Source: Planctomycetota bacterium (GTDB lineage: Bacteria; Planctomycetota; UBA1135; GCA-002686595). Taken from it: a stretch of DNA of 64,000 nucleotides. The notes under the pieces are model-generated. The model did no database searches. It was not told where the DNA came from and was given only the letters and a program-made list of their open reading frames with translations. Shown in pieces: positions 1 to 8,542 of this stretch. The DNA lies in NCBI GenBank assembly GCA_012959525.1, contig DUDB01000047.1:113726-177725 (forward strand). Reading direction: 5' to 3'. Both the position numbers and the translations under genes were made by a program. Position 1 is the stretch's first letter. Each line of letters starts with the position of its first letter.

Positions 1-20
1 GGTCGTACTGATCCACGACC

Positions 21-1331
21 TCAGCGGAGGTCAACGAGTCTGGTCACGAATACGGAGCCTGCGTCTATTTTCCAGGTCGAGTCAAACGTGGTTTCATACG
101 GGGCACCGGCGGCAACAACTCCATTTTGAATGCAAACGACGCGGCCGAAATACTCAAAATACCCAGGGTCCGGATTGTGAATTTTGGTGTGCACATTAGA
201 GAACTCCGAGCTGCTTGGGTCGGCATCAAAGATGTAGGCCGTTCCGGACTTCCATATGTTGAAACCGGGTACTTCAAAGTCCTCCCTGGGTGAGGCCATG
301 GCGGCGAACTGCCCATCGAGCGATACGCAACGCCCCAGTTCCATGGCATGGGGATGGGTATTGGGTGGTTGAAACTCCGTGAGCAGAGTGGAGAACAACA
401 CGCTGGCGGGATCGGCATCAAACAAGTATGCCGCGCCGTCATACCGGCTCTTCGGGAACCACGCCGCATCATGTTTTGGAGCACCCACCAATGCCCTTCC
501 ATCGCTCATGGACACGCTCTGACCGAAAAAGTCACCCGGGGCTCCGTTACTTGGCGCAAATTTGGTCAACTCGAGGCCGAAGTTCGGACTGGCTGGATTG
601 ATATCAAACAGGTACGCGGCACCAGTGCGACCCCCAGCAGTAGTAGCGCTCATTGCCCCAATTAGGGCCATTCCGTTAGCCATGGAGGCACCGGAACCGA
701 ACAAGTCATTCGGTCCTCCATCGGAGGCCGTGAGCTTTAGCAGCATCTGTCCGAAAGTTGGACTACTGGGATCTGCGTCAAAGAGGTAGGCCGCACCAGC
801 GTCGAGACCTCGATCATCATCCCGAGCCGCACCCAAGAGCGCCAACCCTGAGTCAAGGTTGACGGACCAACCGATATTATCTCCCACGTCGGCCCCTGCA
901 GGGGCAAACCACATCAATTCCGCTCCAAGGGTAGAACTGGAGGGATTCGCGTCAAACAGGTAGGCGCCTCCGGCATTGGCCGCCAGGGCATCACTCAACC
1001 AGGCCCCGATCAAGGCCAAGCCATCGTTCAGGGAGGCCCTATTGCCGAAGCTGTCACCAGCCTGCCCATTCGACGCTGTAAATTTGATCAGCTCGTTTTG
1101 GATGCCGGAATTTGGACCGGTGGGCAATTCAAAGAGGTAGGCAGAGCCTGAGCCGCTACCACTGTCGTCATCATCACGTGAACCCGCAAGCACGCAGCCC
1201 GAGTCGACGGAAACGCTCCATCCAAACTTGTCGTATGAGGCCAAGTCTGACGGCAACAACTGAACCGTCTGAGCACTACCCAACGAAACAAGCGCAGGAA
1301 TGGCACAGCAGAAGGCGGGTAGGGTTCTCAT
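21..1331 (-). CDS. Secreted FG-GAP repeat (beta-propeller-like) protein
   Basis: This 436-residue protein starts with a signal peptide (MRTLPAFCCAIPALVSLGSA) and is otherwise built from about seven repeats of roughly 55 residues. Each repeat carries a core like FGxSVSxxxGxALxGA followed by GAAYLFDADPSSPTFG and a hydrophobic LxKF tail. This is the pattern of FG-GAP/integrin-alpha-like blades, which usually fold as an extracellular beta-propeller. No catalytic residues or membrane anchor are visible. Function is unknown; adhesion or surface display is inference. The gene stands alone on the minus strand. A 29-bp sequence at window positions 1-29, overlapping its stop codon, recurs with four mismatches at 1641-1669 beyond its start. 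Confidence 0.85.
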   Translation of the reverse strand: MRTLPAFCCAIPALVSLGSAQTVQLLPSDLASYDKFGWSVSVDSGCVLAGSRDDDDSGSGSGSAYLFELPTGPNSGIQNELIKFTASNGQAGDSFGNRASLNDGLALIGAWLSDALAANAGGAYLFDANPSSSTLGAELMWFAPAGADVGDNIGWSVNLDSGLALLGAARDDDRGLDAGAAYLFDADPSSPTFGQMLLKLTASDGGPNDLFGSGASMANGMALIGAMSATTAGGRTGAAYLFDINPASPNFGLELTKFAPSNGAPGDFFGQSVSMSDGRALVGAPKHDAAWFPKSRYDGAAYLFDADPASVLFSTLLTEFQPPNTHPHAMELGRCVSLDGQFAAMASPREDFEVPGFNIWKSGTAYIFDADPSSSEFSNVHTKIHNPDPGYFEYFGRVVCIQNGVVAAGAPYETTFDSTWKIDAGSVFVTRLVDLR

Positions 1332-1356
1332 TCCATAATCCTACATAGATTTATCC

Positions 1357-1750
1357 AGAGCGGAGAACTTCGCGTTGTTGGGACTCCTTCAGAGCTGGTT
1401 GGAGCTAGATGAAGGGACTCCAAGCAGTCCTTGGTCCAAGCACCTGCATCAATAAAAATAATCCCTCACATGAGGGCACCAGCTCTCAACCGTTCCTTGT
1501 CAGTTGCTACCTGATCGGACTCTGAGGCAAACCCGAGGCAAATCTCGGAGCCTGTTCCCAAGCAGGCTCGCGTAAGTTCTTGATTGTTGGGGACTTGCGT
1601 CAGCTCAGGTTGGAATGTGCATCGGATTTCTAATCCGATTGGTTGGACTGACCCACGACCTCCGCGGAGAACTTCTCGTTGATGGGACCCTGGCTGAGCC
1701 GAGGGGATACGTGAAGGGAGGGCTGTAGGACGAGGACCTAAGAGCAGTTC
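1357..1750. repeat. Cluster of degenerate noncoding repeats
   Basis: This gene-free stretch holds at least three diverged copies of a unit with a core like GCGGAGAACTTCxCGTTG followed by TGGGAC: near 1359-1440, 1573-1615 and 1663-1745. A second sequence, GGTYGKACTGAYCCACGACC, occurs at 1 and 1641 (25 of 29 positions match over the longer span). A hairpin with an 8-bp perfect stem and 3-nt loop sits at 1621-1639. A 95-codon reading frame crosses the region on the minus strand but has no homology I recognise and is not called a gene. The origin of the repeats (mobile-element remnant or gene relic) is unknown. Confidence 0.5.
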
Positions 1751-1783
1751 CAAACAAAGAGCCGGCCCCTGGGAGCCGGCTCT
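1751..1783 (-). terminator. Intrinsic terminator of the Cys-rich repeat protein gene
   Basis: On the minus strand a perfect 9-bp stem (AGAGCCGGC pairing with GCCGGCTCT) with an 8-nt loop is followed directly by TTTGTTTG. It lies about 50 nt after the stop codon of the gene ending at 1833. Confidence 0.75.
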
Positions 1784-1832
1784 ATTGGATCAGAAGCACC
1801 GAATCGGGTCGGGCTCGTTTACGTAAACGAAC

Positions 1833-3038
1833 TCAGCCGTTCACCGTGCACTTTTCTTTCTTGCTGGAGCACTCGGCTTTGCCAGCAGCGGGCTTGGCCT
1901 TGGCCTTGTCAGCACAGCAGTCCGACTTGGCGGCGGCGGGCTTGGCAACAGTCTTGGCGGCGGCGGGGCACTCGCCACCAGCGGCGGGGCAATCGTCGGC
2001 GGTTTTCTTGGCAGCGGCCTGGGCTTTGGCTTCGTCGGCGCAGCAGTCCGACTTGGCGCCGGGCTGAGCCGTGATCACCTCACGCCAGGTGACCGGCTTG
2101 GCCGTAGCTTTGGCCTTCTGGTCGCAGGAAGCGCCGTCACAGGCTTTCTTGGCGGCAGCGGGCTGGGCCTTGGCAGAGTCACAGTGCGTCTTGTCGCAGG
2201 CGGCCTTGGCGGCAACGGCCTTGGTAACGGCGGCCTTGGCGGCGATGGGGCAGCCATCAGCGGCCTTCTTGGCGGCGGCCTGGGCCTTGGCACTGGTCGC
2301 GCAGCACTCGGTCTTCACCGCGGCCACTTTGGCCTTGGCTTGATCGGCACAGCACTCGGACTTGGCGGCGGTAGCGGCCGGCTTGGCCTTCTGATCGCAG
2401 GAAGCGCCGTCACAGGTCTTCTTCGCGGCAGCGGGCTGAGCCTTGGCCTTGTCCGCGCAGCAGTCCGACTTGGCGGCGGCGGGCTGGGCCTTGGCACCGT
2501 CACAGTGCGTCTTGTCACAGGCGGCCTTGGCAGAAACGGCCTTGGCAACCGCGGCTTTGGCAGCGATGGGACAGCCATCAGCGGCCTGCTTGGCGGCGAC
2601 CTGGGCCTTTGCACTGGTCTCGCAACACTTCGTCTTGGCGGCAGCGGGCTTCGCTACGGCAGGCGTCGGGTGAGGACAATCACCACCGGCAGCGGGGCAG
2701 CCATCAGCAGCTTTCTTGGCGGCAGCTTGGGCCTTGGCCTTGTCAGGACAGCAGTCCTGCTTGGCGGCGACGGGCTTGGCCACGGCCTTGCCGGCAGCGG
2801 GGCACACATCACCAGCGGCGGGGCAACCGTCAGTGGCTTTCTTTGCCGCAGCTTGAGCCTTGGCCTTGTCGGCGCAGCAGTCTTGCTTCGCAGCAACGGT
2901 CTTGGCCTTGCCATCCTGGGTAGAAGCCACCTTGGCGGCCGGGCAGGTGCCCTTCGCCCCTTGGGCCGGACAATCCTGTGCGAATGACGGGGCTGCCACG
3001 AGCGAGGTCAGGGCGATTGAAAGGAGGAGATTCTTCAT
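1833..3038 (-). CDS. Secreted Cys/Ala/Lys-rich repeat protein with CC pairs
   Basis: The 401-residue product begins with a clear signal peptide (MKNLLLSIALTSLVAAPSFA). The rest is low-complexity sequence of Ala, Lys and Cys arranged in imperfect modules: a CC pair (KSDCCADKAKAQ type), an Ala/Lys linker, then DGCPAAG or DGCPIAA. Some modules carry ACDKTHCD or ACDGASCDQK. I count eight CC pairs and 36 cysteines in all. No known family is recognised. Regular cysteines in a lysine-rich, probably helical chain suggest metal binding or a disulfide-linked envelope protein; both are inference. Repetition at the DNA level leaves a long open frame on the opposite strand (267 codons), which is a composition artefact. 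An intrinsic terminator follows. Confidence 0.85.
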   Translation of the reverse strand: MKNLLLSIALTSLVAAPSFAQDCPAQGAKGTCPAAKVASTQDGKAKTVAAKQDCCADKAKAQAAAKKATDGCPAAGDVCPAAGKAVAKPVAAKQDCCPDKAKAQAAAKKAADGCPAAGGDCPHPTPAVAKPAAAKTKCCETSAKAQVAAKQAADGCPIAAKAAVAKAVSAKAACDKTHCDGAKAQPAAAKSDCCADKAKAQPAAAKKTCDGASCDQKAKPAATAAKSECCADQAKAKVAAVKTECCATSAKAQAAAKKAADGCPIAAKAAVTKAVAAKAACDKTHCDSAKAQPAAAKKACDGASCDQKAKATAKPVTWREVITAQPGAKSDCCADEAKAQAAAKKTADDCPAAGGECPAAAKTVAKPAAAKSDCCADKAKAKPAAGKAECSSKKEKCTVNG

Positions 3039-3350
3039 GGTTGGGTTCGGTGTCGTAAACAGATAGTCCGGGACGGACCCGGGGGGGGATTCAGGTGGTC
3101 GGGCCGGGCGTCCGGCGTGTGAGCTGCTTGGGATCCAAGAAGGTAGAAATCACAGCAAGACCCACTCTGGGCCGTACCGGAAGGCTGCCTTAGCTCCATA
3201 CTACGTCCCATTCCCCCCCCAGAGTTGGGGCATCCTTGCAAAAACACAAAACTAACGGCCGTCAGCGTCCCAGGACCGTATCGAACTGGGTATCGCAGGT
3301 GGCACACGGGCAAAATCCGATCCGGGCAACCCCCGCGAGGGAAGTGCATA
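3039..3350. other. Divergent intergenic region
   Basis: About 310 nt separate the divergent Cys-rich protein and HtrA genes, so promoters for both should lie here, but I see no convincing -35/-10 pair. A run of G at about 3079-3087 and a run of C at about 3213-3220 are the only obvious oddities. A likely ribosome binding site (GAGGGA, about 3337-3342) precedes the ATG at 3351. No gene is supported. Confidence 0.4.
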
Positions 3351-4448
3351 ATGGACCTCCTCCGCCAACTAACCCACCGTAAGCAGACAAGCTACATGTA
3401 CCGACCCTCAAGAAGACTGGTTCCCGCGGTGGCCCTCACGGGCCTGATCTCCGCCGTGTTGGGGCTGGACCACCTGCGCACGGACGACAGTGACCCCCTG
3501 GCACTGGCCCAGTCCGTCTCGAGCGCCTACCAGCAGCTCGCCGAGGAGGTCGGCCCGGCGGTGGTGCAGGTCAAGACCTATGGGACCGTCCGCTCGCGCC
3601 GGCGCAGCCTGCAGGAAGGGTCTGGAGTCATCATTCGATCCGATGGCAAGACGGGCACGGTGGTCACCAACTACCACGTGATCACGGGCGGTGACCAGTT
3701 CCGCGTCTGCCTGACGGATGGACGCGTGCTGGAAGCCACTGAAGTGGGACATGACAAGGACACCGACCTGGCCGTGCTCTCCATCAAGGCCGAGCAATTG
3801 ACCACCGCATCACTGGCACCCGAAGCCGAAGCCAGAGTGGGCGAGATAGTGCTAGCCATGGGCAACCCCATGGGCCTCGGACACACGGTGACCTCAGGCA
3901 TCGTGAGCGGTATCGGACGCTCGGACCTGAACATCGCCTTCTACGAAGACTTCATCCAGACCGATGCTGCCATCAACATGGGAAACAGCGGTGGGCCCCT
4001 CATCAATCTGAACGGTCAGGTCCTCGGCATCAACACCGCCGTAGCCATCACCAAAGATGACAACGGCCTAGCCTTCGCCATCCCCAGCCGGATGGTACGG
4101 CGCTCCGTCGACGATATCCTGCGCTACGGCGAGGTGAAGCGCGGCTACCTAGGCGTCGAGAACCACAGCTCCTGGCGCGCCGGGTCATTGGTTGATGCTG
4201 CGAGGGCAAAGGGCTTTGAGGGTGTGAGTCGCATCGCCATCTCGCGGGTCACGGCTGACTCTCCCGCCGACCAAGCCGGGCTGGAGGTGAATGACATTAT
4301 TCTGACCATTAATGGGGTGCGCATTTCTGACCAGCGCAGCTTCCGCACAGCCATCGCCGACGTCGCCCCCGGCGATCGCACGATCGTGGAGGTCTGGCGC
4401 TCCGGGAAACAACTCAAGCTGCCCGTGATCGTCGCCGGGCGCGAGTAA
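3351..4448 (+). CDS. HtrA/DegP-like S1C serine protease with PDZ domain
   Basis: This is a 365-residue trypsin-like serine protease of the HtrA/Deg family. The triad is visible: His109 in TNYHVITGG, Asp139 in DKDTDLAVL and Ser213 in MGNSGGPLIN. One PDZ domain fills the C-terminal third (GYLGV through DSPADQAGLEVNDIILTING). An N-terminal hydrophobic stretch (about residues 22-40) should anchor or export it to the periplasm, where the family degrades or refolds damaged proteins. The ATG at 3351 is chosen because a GAGG motif lies about 10 nt upstream; the frame is open further upstream but that part is not protein-like. A second ATG at 3396 would also leave the signal segment intact. Which Deg paralogue it is cannot be told. 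Confidence 0.92.
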   Translation: MDLLRQLTHRKQTSYMYRPSRRLVPAVALTGLISAVLGLDHLRTDDSDPLALAQSVSSAYQQLAEEVGPAVVQVKTYGTVRSRRRSLQEGSGVIIRSDGKTGTVVTNYHVITGGDQFRVCLTDGRVLEATEVGHDKDTDLAVLSIKAEQLTTASLAPEAEARVGEIVLAMGNPMGLGHTVTSGIVSGIGRSDLNIAFYEDFIQTDAAINMGNSGGPLINLNGQVLGINTAVAITKDDNGLAFAIPSRMVRRSVDDILRYGEVKRGYLGVENHSSWRAGSLVDAARAKGFEGVSRIAISRVTADSPADQAGLEVNDIILTINGVRISDQRSFRTAIADVAPGDRTIVEVWRSGKQLKLPVIVAGRE

Positions 4449-4508
4449 CTGGGCGAAGCTCGAACCGGTGCAGGTGCGCCGTGGCCTCGGGCCTGCTAGC
4501 TTGGCCCC

Positions 4509-5300
4509 GTGAAGACTCCCCTGAGAGTGGGCACGGTGCCCTATCTGGTCGGCCGGCCCCTGGACCTGGGGCTAGAGGACGAAGAAGGCATCGAGCTGCG
4601 ATACGAGGTTCCAGCACTGCTCGTTGAGATGCTGCGCGCCGGCGAGATCGACGTGGCACTCGTCAGCTCTATCGAACTATTTCGCCGGCCGGGGTACAGC
4701 TACATCGAGGAGGTCGGGGTGGCGGGGCGCGGGGTCGTGTCCAGCGTACAACTGTTCCTGCGCAAGGCGATCGAAGAGGTCCGCAAGGTGGCGCTCGACC
4801 CGTCCAGCCGCACGGCGCGCACCCTGACCCGCATCCTGCTGGCCGACGGACCGGCCCGTTCATTCGAAGAGGTGGAGGGTGGCGCCGACCCGCGCGAGGC
4901 GCCCTGCGACGCCTGGCTGCGCATCGGCGATCCCGCGCTGCGAGAGTGCCACGGCGAAGGTCTCGCCCATTGGAATCCCTCCGAGCAATGGTCCCTGCAG
5001 ACGGGTCTGCCCTTCGTGTTCGCACCCTGGATCGTTGGACCGGGGGTGAACCCGGTCCCGCACCTTCCCGCCTTCGAGCGCGCCGCCGAACGGGGCCAGG
5101 CGGCGGCTTTGGATCTCGCCCGCCAGGCCGCACGGGAATGGGATCTGCCCGAGGATGTCTGCGAGCAGTATCTCGCCCGGGAGTGCCTGTATCGCCTACC
5201 CGCCGAGGAGATGGAGCAGGCGCTGTGGACCTTCCGCGACCGGGCCGCCGCCCTAGACCTGTGCGACGCGGCATTGGAGCCCCGAGCCATCGCGCTCTGA
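4509..5300 (+). CDS. mqnA: Chorismate dehydratase MqnA (futalosine menaquinone pathway)
   Basis: The 263-residue protein matches MqnA, which removes water from chorismate to give 3-[(1-carboxyvinyl)oxy]benzoate, the first committed step of the futalosine route to menaquinone. Family features include the N-terminal RVGTVPYLVGRPL, the AGEIDVALVSSIEL segment, VSSVQLFLRK, and LDPSSRTARTLTRILL. The fold is that of a periplasmic binding protein, but there is no signal peptide, so it acts in the cytosol. Start is GTG at 4509. Its length fits the family. It lies 60 nt after the protease gene and about 165 nt before the topoisomerase VI genes. Other mqn genes are not in the window. Confidence 0.88.
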   Translation: MKTPLRVGTVPYLVGRPLDLGLEDEEGIELRYEVPALLVEMLRAGEIDVALVSSIELFRRPGYSYIEEVGVAGRGVVSSVQLFLRKAIEEVRKVALDPSSRTARTLTRILLADGPARSFEEVEGGADPREAPCDAWLRIGDPALRECHGEGLAHWNPSEQWSLQTGLPFVFAPWIVGPGVNPVPHLPAFERAAERGQAAALDLARQAAREWDLPEDVCEQYLARECLYRLPAEEMEQALWTFRDRAAALDLCDAALEPRAIAL

Positions 5301-5465
5301 GCGGCCAGGCCCACCGACCTGTGGGCCACTCGTTGCATTGTGAGGGCGGGAGCCTTAAAACGCATCTAGGGGGGCCGGGGATGGTTGCGGCCCCGACTCC
5401 ATACACGCCTCGCCGGATGCACTGATTTGACCAGCCCTGAAACCCTTTTCGACCTGGAGGACACC

Positions 5466-7166
5466 GTGCCCAAGAAGTCCTCTCGGAAGGCCTCGAAGAA
5501 AACCAGTCGGAGCGCCAAGGCCCCGGCCAAACGCAAACCCAAGAAGAGAGAAGCCGCCGAGGCGCGGGACATCTCCGTGGCCGAGTTCTTCGAGAAGAAC
5601 CGCCACATGCTGGGCTTTGACTCCCCCACCAAGGCCATCCTGATGTCAGTCAAGGAGGCCGTGGACAACAGCCTCGACGCCTGCGAGGAGGCAGACATCC
5701 TGCCGGAGCTGTGGGTGGAGATCGATCCGGTCAAGGACAAGGTCTACCGCATGGCGGTCGAGGACAACGGGCCGGGGATCGCGGACACGCAGATCGGGAA
5801 GATCTTCGGCAAGCTCCTGTACGGCTCCAAGTTCCACAAGCTGAGCCAAAGCCGGGGCCAGCAGGGCATCGGCATCTCGGCGGCGGGCATGTACGGCAAG
5901 CTCACCACGGGCAAGCCGGTCGTGATCCGCTCCAAGAGGAAGCGCCATGACGCGGTCGAGTACATCCTGACCATCGACACCGCGCGCAACAAGCCGGAGA
6001 TCCACTCCAGCGAGAGCATCAAGTGGCCCAAGAAGACCCACGGGACGCGCGTCGAGATCGAGATGGAGGCCACCTACAAGAAGGGCATGCGCTCGGTGGA
6101 CATGTACCTCAAGCAGACCGCCATCGCCAACCCGCACCTGACCCTGCACTATCGTTCGCCCATCGGGGAGGAGATCACCTACGAGCGCAACACGCGGGTC
6201 AAGCCCGAGGAAACGATCGAGATCAAACCCCACCCGCACGGGGTGGAGCTCGGACGCCTTATCGCCATGCTCGGCAACACCAGCTGCCGCTCCCTCTCGG
6301 GATTCCTGCGGGAGGAGTTCTGTCGCGTGGGCTCGACCGTGGCCAAGCGCATCATCAAGACCGCGGGCAGCAACCTGACCGAGAAGTCCTACCCCTCGCG
6401 CATCGCGCGGGAAGAGGCCGCAGCGCTGTACGAGGCCATCGCCGAAACGAAGATCTCCTCTCCCCCCAGCGACTGCATCGCCCCCATCGGAGAGGACCTG
6501 CTCCTGAAGGGCCTGAGGAAGGAGTTGGAAGCCGACTTCTACGCCACGGTTACGCGTCCCCCGGCGGTCTACCGCGGAAACCCGTTCCAGATCGAGGTGG
6601 GCATCGCCTACGGCAAGCCCGGCGGCGTAGGCCTGGAGCTCACCGACGGCGGACGGATCCAGAAGAAGTCCAAGGCGGAGCGCTCCACCGAAGAGCTGGT
6701 GGCCAGTGCGGATGAGCCTGTGCGCGTGTTGCGCTTCGCGAACCGCGTCCCGCTGCTGTACCAGCAGTCCGGCTGCGCCATCACCAAGTCGGTGGTGCAG
6801 ACCAACTGGCGCTCCTACGGCCTGTCCCACCCGCGTGGCGGCCTGCCCATCGCCCCCATGGCCCTCATCATTCACATCGCCTCGGTCTGGGTGCCCTTCA
6901 CCTCGGAGTCCAAGGAGGCCATCGCCTCGTATCCCGAGATCATCAAGGAGGTCAAGCTCGCCCTACAGGAGTGCGGCCGCCAGCTGGGCATCCACATCCG
7001 CAAAGGCAAGCGGCTCAAGCGCGAGTTCGAGAAGCGCGAGTACATCGAGAAATACATCCCCCACATCGGACTCGCCCTGCAGGAGATCCTGGGCCTTACG
7101 AACACGGAACGCGACAAGACCGTCAAGACACTCGAGGACGTGCTGCACCGTTCGCGCAAGTTCTAG
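5466..7166 (+). CDS. top6B: DNA topoisomerase VI subunit B
   Basis: This 566-residue protein is the ATPase subunit of type IIB topoisomerase (topo VI), which with subunit A cuts both DNA strands to relax or decatenate DNA. GHKL ATPase motifs are intact: EAVDNSLDA at 64-72, DNGPGI at 100-105 and GQQGIGISA at 131-139. They are followed by an H2TH-like and transducer region. The GTG at 5466 is preferred because GGAGG lies 5 nt upstream. The first 30 or so residues are Lys/Ser/Ala-rich ([18 protein letters not shown]), unusual for the family. Subunit A lies downstream with a 39-codon ORF between them. Topo VI is typical of Archaea and plants and is sporadic in bacteria. Confidence 0.95.
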   Translation: MPKKSSRKASKKTSRSAKAPAKRKPKKREAAEARDISVAEFFEKNRHMLGFDSPTKAILMSVKEAVDNSLDACEEADILPELWVEIDPVKDKVYRMAVEDNGPGIADTQIGKIFGKLLYGSKFHKLSQSRGQQGIGISAAGMYGKLTTGKPVVIRSKRKRHDAVEYILTIDTARNKPEIHSSESIKWPKKTHGTRVEIEMEATYKKGMRSVDMYLKQTAIANPHLTLHYRSPIGEEITYERNTRVKPEETIEIKPHPHGVELGRLIAMLGNTSCRSLSGFLREEFCRVGSTVAKRIIKTAGSNLTEKSYPSRIAREEAAALYEAIAETKISSPPSDCIAPIGEDLLLKGLRKELEADFYATVTRPPAVYRGNPFQIEVGIAYGKPGGVGLELTDGGRIQKKSKAERSTEELVASADEPVRVLRFANRVPLLYQQSGCAITKSVVQTNWRSYGLSHPRGGLPIAPMALIIHIASVWVPFTSESKEAIASYPEIIKEVKLALQECGRQLGIHIRKGKRLKREFEKREYIEKYIPHIGLALQEILGLTNTERDKTVKTLEDVLHRSRKF

Positions 7167-7188
7167 CTCCTACCGCCGCGTCACCCCC

Positions 7189-7308
7189 ATGGAAGAACTC
7201 CACTACTACCTGCTGTTCCTGTTCGCCTGGGTCTTTTTCCAGAGCCTGTGGATCTCCAAGCTTTCCAAGGCCGTCGCCGCCCTGGCCGAGAAGGTCGGCC
7301 ACCAATAA
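7189..7308 (+). CDS. Small single-pass membrane protein between top6B and top6A
   Basis: A 39-codon frame (ATG at 7189, TAA at 7306) sits in the 157-nt space between the two topoisomerase VI genes, 22 nt after the stop of top6B and 15 nt before the start of top6A. Its product begins MEELHYYLLFLFAWVFFQSL, a strongly hydrophobic, aromatic-rich segment, and ends with an amphipathic basic helix (KLSKAVAALAEKVGHQ). The position suggests cotranscription with the topoisomerase genes. No ribosome binding site is obvious and no family is recognised. Whether it is translated is uncertain. Confidence 0.5.
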   Translation: MEELHYYLLFLFAWVFFQSLWISKLSKAVAALAEKVGHQ

Positions 7309-7323
7309 TCAGAATCCTGACCC

Positions 7324-8514
7324 ATGGCAAAGAAAAAAAAGAAAGCGAAGGCGTCCAAGAAGGGGGCCGTGGCCACCAAGACCAAGCCCAAGAAGCGCAG
7401 GGGCATGGACGCCGATGATCGCAAGACGATCAAGATCATCGACAGCACGGCAGAGCGCGTGCAGGCGTCCATTGTACGGCGCATCCTCCCCGAGCTGAAG
7501 TTCCCCGTGCGCTCGCTCGCAAACGTCACCTACAGCAAGGCCATCGGCTACCTGGCCCTGGGCAAGGGTCGCAAGGCGCGCGCCCTGTCGGTCAACACCG
7601 TTAAGAGCTTCGCCCAGACCCTGCGCCTCATGTCGCTCTCCAAGGAGATGATCGAGAACGACGACTTCGCCACCAAGCGGGAGGCGTACTACATCTCCAA
7701 GAACTGGGGCGATGCCAAATTCAAGGAGCAGCCCGAGTCCGACGCGGTGATGGATGACATCGAGGCCCTCGCCTCGCTGGAGGGGGTCTCCCGCGAGCAG
7801 TTGCGCTACCGACCCGAAGAGCACGGCGGCGCCCTAGCTGGCGAACTTGTCGTCATCGACCGCGACAAGCAGACGGGCAAGGAAATCCGCATCGACTGCA
7901 CCCAGATGGGAACCGGGGCCTACTCCATTCCCAGCTCCGTGGAGCACCTGGAGTTCGAGACCAAGGCCAAGTTCATCCTGGCCATCGAGACGGGGGGCAT
8001 GTTCAACCGCCTCAACGACCATCAGTACTGGCGCGACGCCAAGTGCATCCTGGTCTCCATGGGCGGGGTGCCCTCCCGCGCTCAGCGGCGCTTCGTACGG
8101 CGCCTTTCCGAGTCCAGGAAGATGCCGGTTTACTGCTTCGTGGATTGCGACCCCTACGGCATCGCCAACATCTACCGGACCCTCAAGGTGGGTTCGGGCA
8201 ACGCGGCACACATCAACCGCTTCTTCTGCGTCCCCAATGCGCGCTACATGGGGGTCACGCCACAGGATATCGTGGACTTCAAGTTGGAGGACGCCACGCA
8301 CCCTCTCGCGGCCGTCGACCTCAAGCGAGCCAAGGACGCGCTCAAGAACGACCCCTTCTTCCAATCGCACGCGCCCTGGAAGAAGGCTCTCAAGCTTCTG
8401 CTTAAGATGGGCGTCCGCGCCGAACAGCAGGCCCTGGCCAAATGGGGACTCAACTTCGTGATCGATGAGTACCTGCCCAAGAAGCTCAAGGACAAGAAGG
8501 GCTTCTTGCCGTAA
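7324..8514 (+). CDS. top6A: DNA topoisomerase VI subunit A (Spo11-like)
   Basis: This 396-residue protein is the DNA-cutting subunit of topoisomerase VI, related to eukaryotic Spo11. The winged-helix (5Y-CAP) active site is visible as TKREAYYISKNWG, with the Tyr pair at 122-123 holding the nucleophile. The TOPRIM metal-binding domain follows: Glu222 in LAIETGGMFNRL and the DxD in VDCDPYGIAN (274-279). The ending KWGLNFVIDEYLPKKL is typical. Like its partner it has an unusually basic N-terminus (MAKKKKKAKASKK), which may add nonspecific DNA contact. Presence of both subunits in one operon indicates a working heterotetramer. Confidence 0.95.
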   Translation: MAKKKKKAKASKKGAVATKTKPKKRRGMDADDRKTIKIIDSTAERVQASIVRRILPELKFPVRSLANVTYSKAIGYLALGKGRKARALSVNTVKSFAQTLRLMSLSKEMIENDDFATKREAYYISKNWGDAKFKEQPESDAVMDDIEALASLEGVSREQLRYRPEEHGGALAGELVVIDRDKQTGKEIRIDCTQMGTGAYSIPSSVEHLEFETKAKFILAIETGGMFNRLNDHQYWRDAKCILVSMGGVPSRAQRRFVRRLSESRKMPVYCFVDCDPYGIANIYRTLKVGSGNAAHINRFFCVPNARYMGVTPQDIVDFKLEDATHPLAAVDLKRAKDALKNDPFFQSHAPWKKALKLLLKMGVRAEQQALAKWGLNFVIDEYLPKKLKDKKGFLP

Positions 8515-8542
8515 TCGGGGTTGGGGGCTGTATCCTCGGAGC

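Noticed and set aside
1466-1753. 95-codon minus-strand frame in the repeat cluster
   Set aside because: It follows degenerate repeats and has no recognised protein features.
2184-2987. Long open frame on the plus strand opposite the Cys-rich protein
   Set aside because: It mirrors the Ala/Lys/Cys repeats of the minus-strand gene, has no start or family features, and its Gly/Leu repeats follow from base composition.
5646-6875. 409-codon minus-strand frame inside top6B
   Set aside because: The plus-strand topoisomerase subunit has complete motifs; this is an antisense artefact of high-GC coding sequence.
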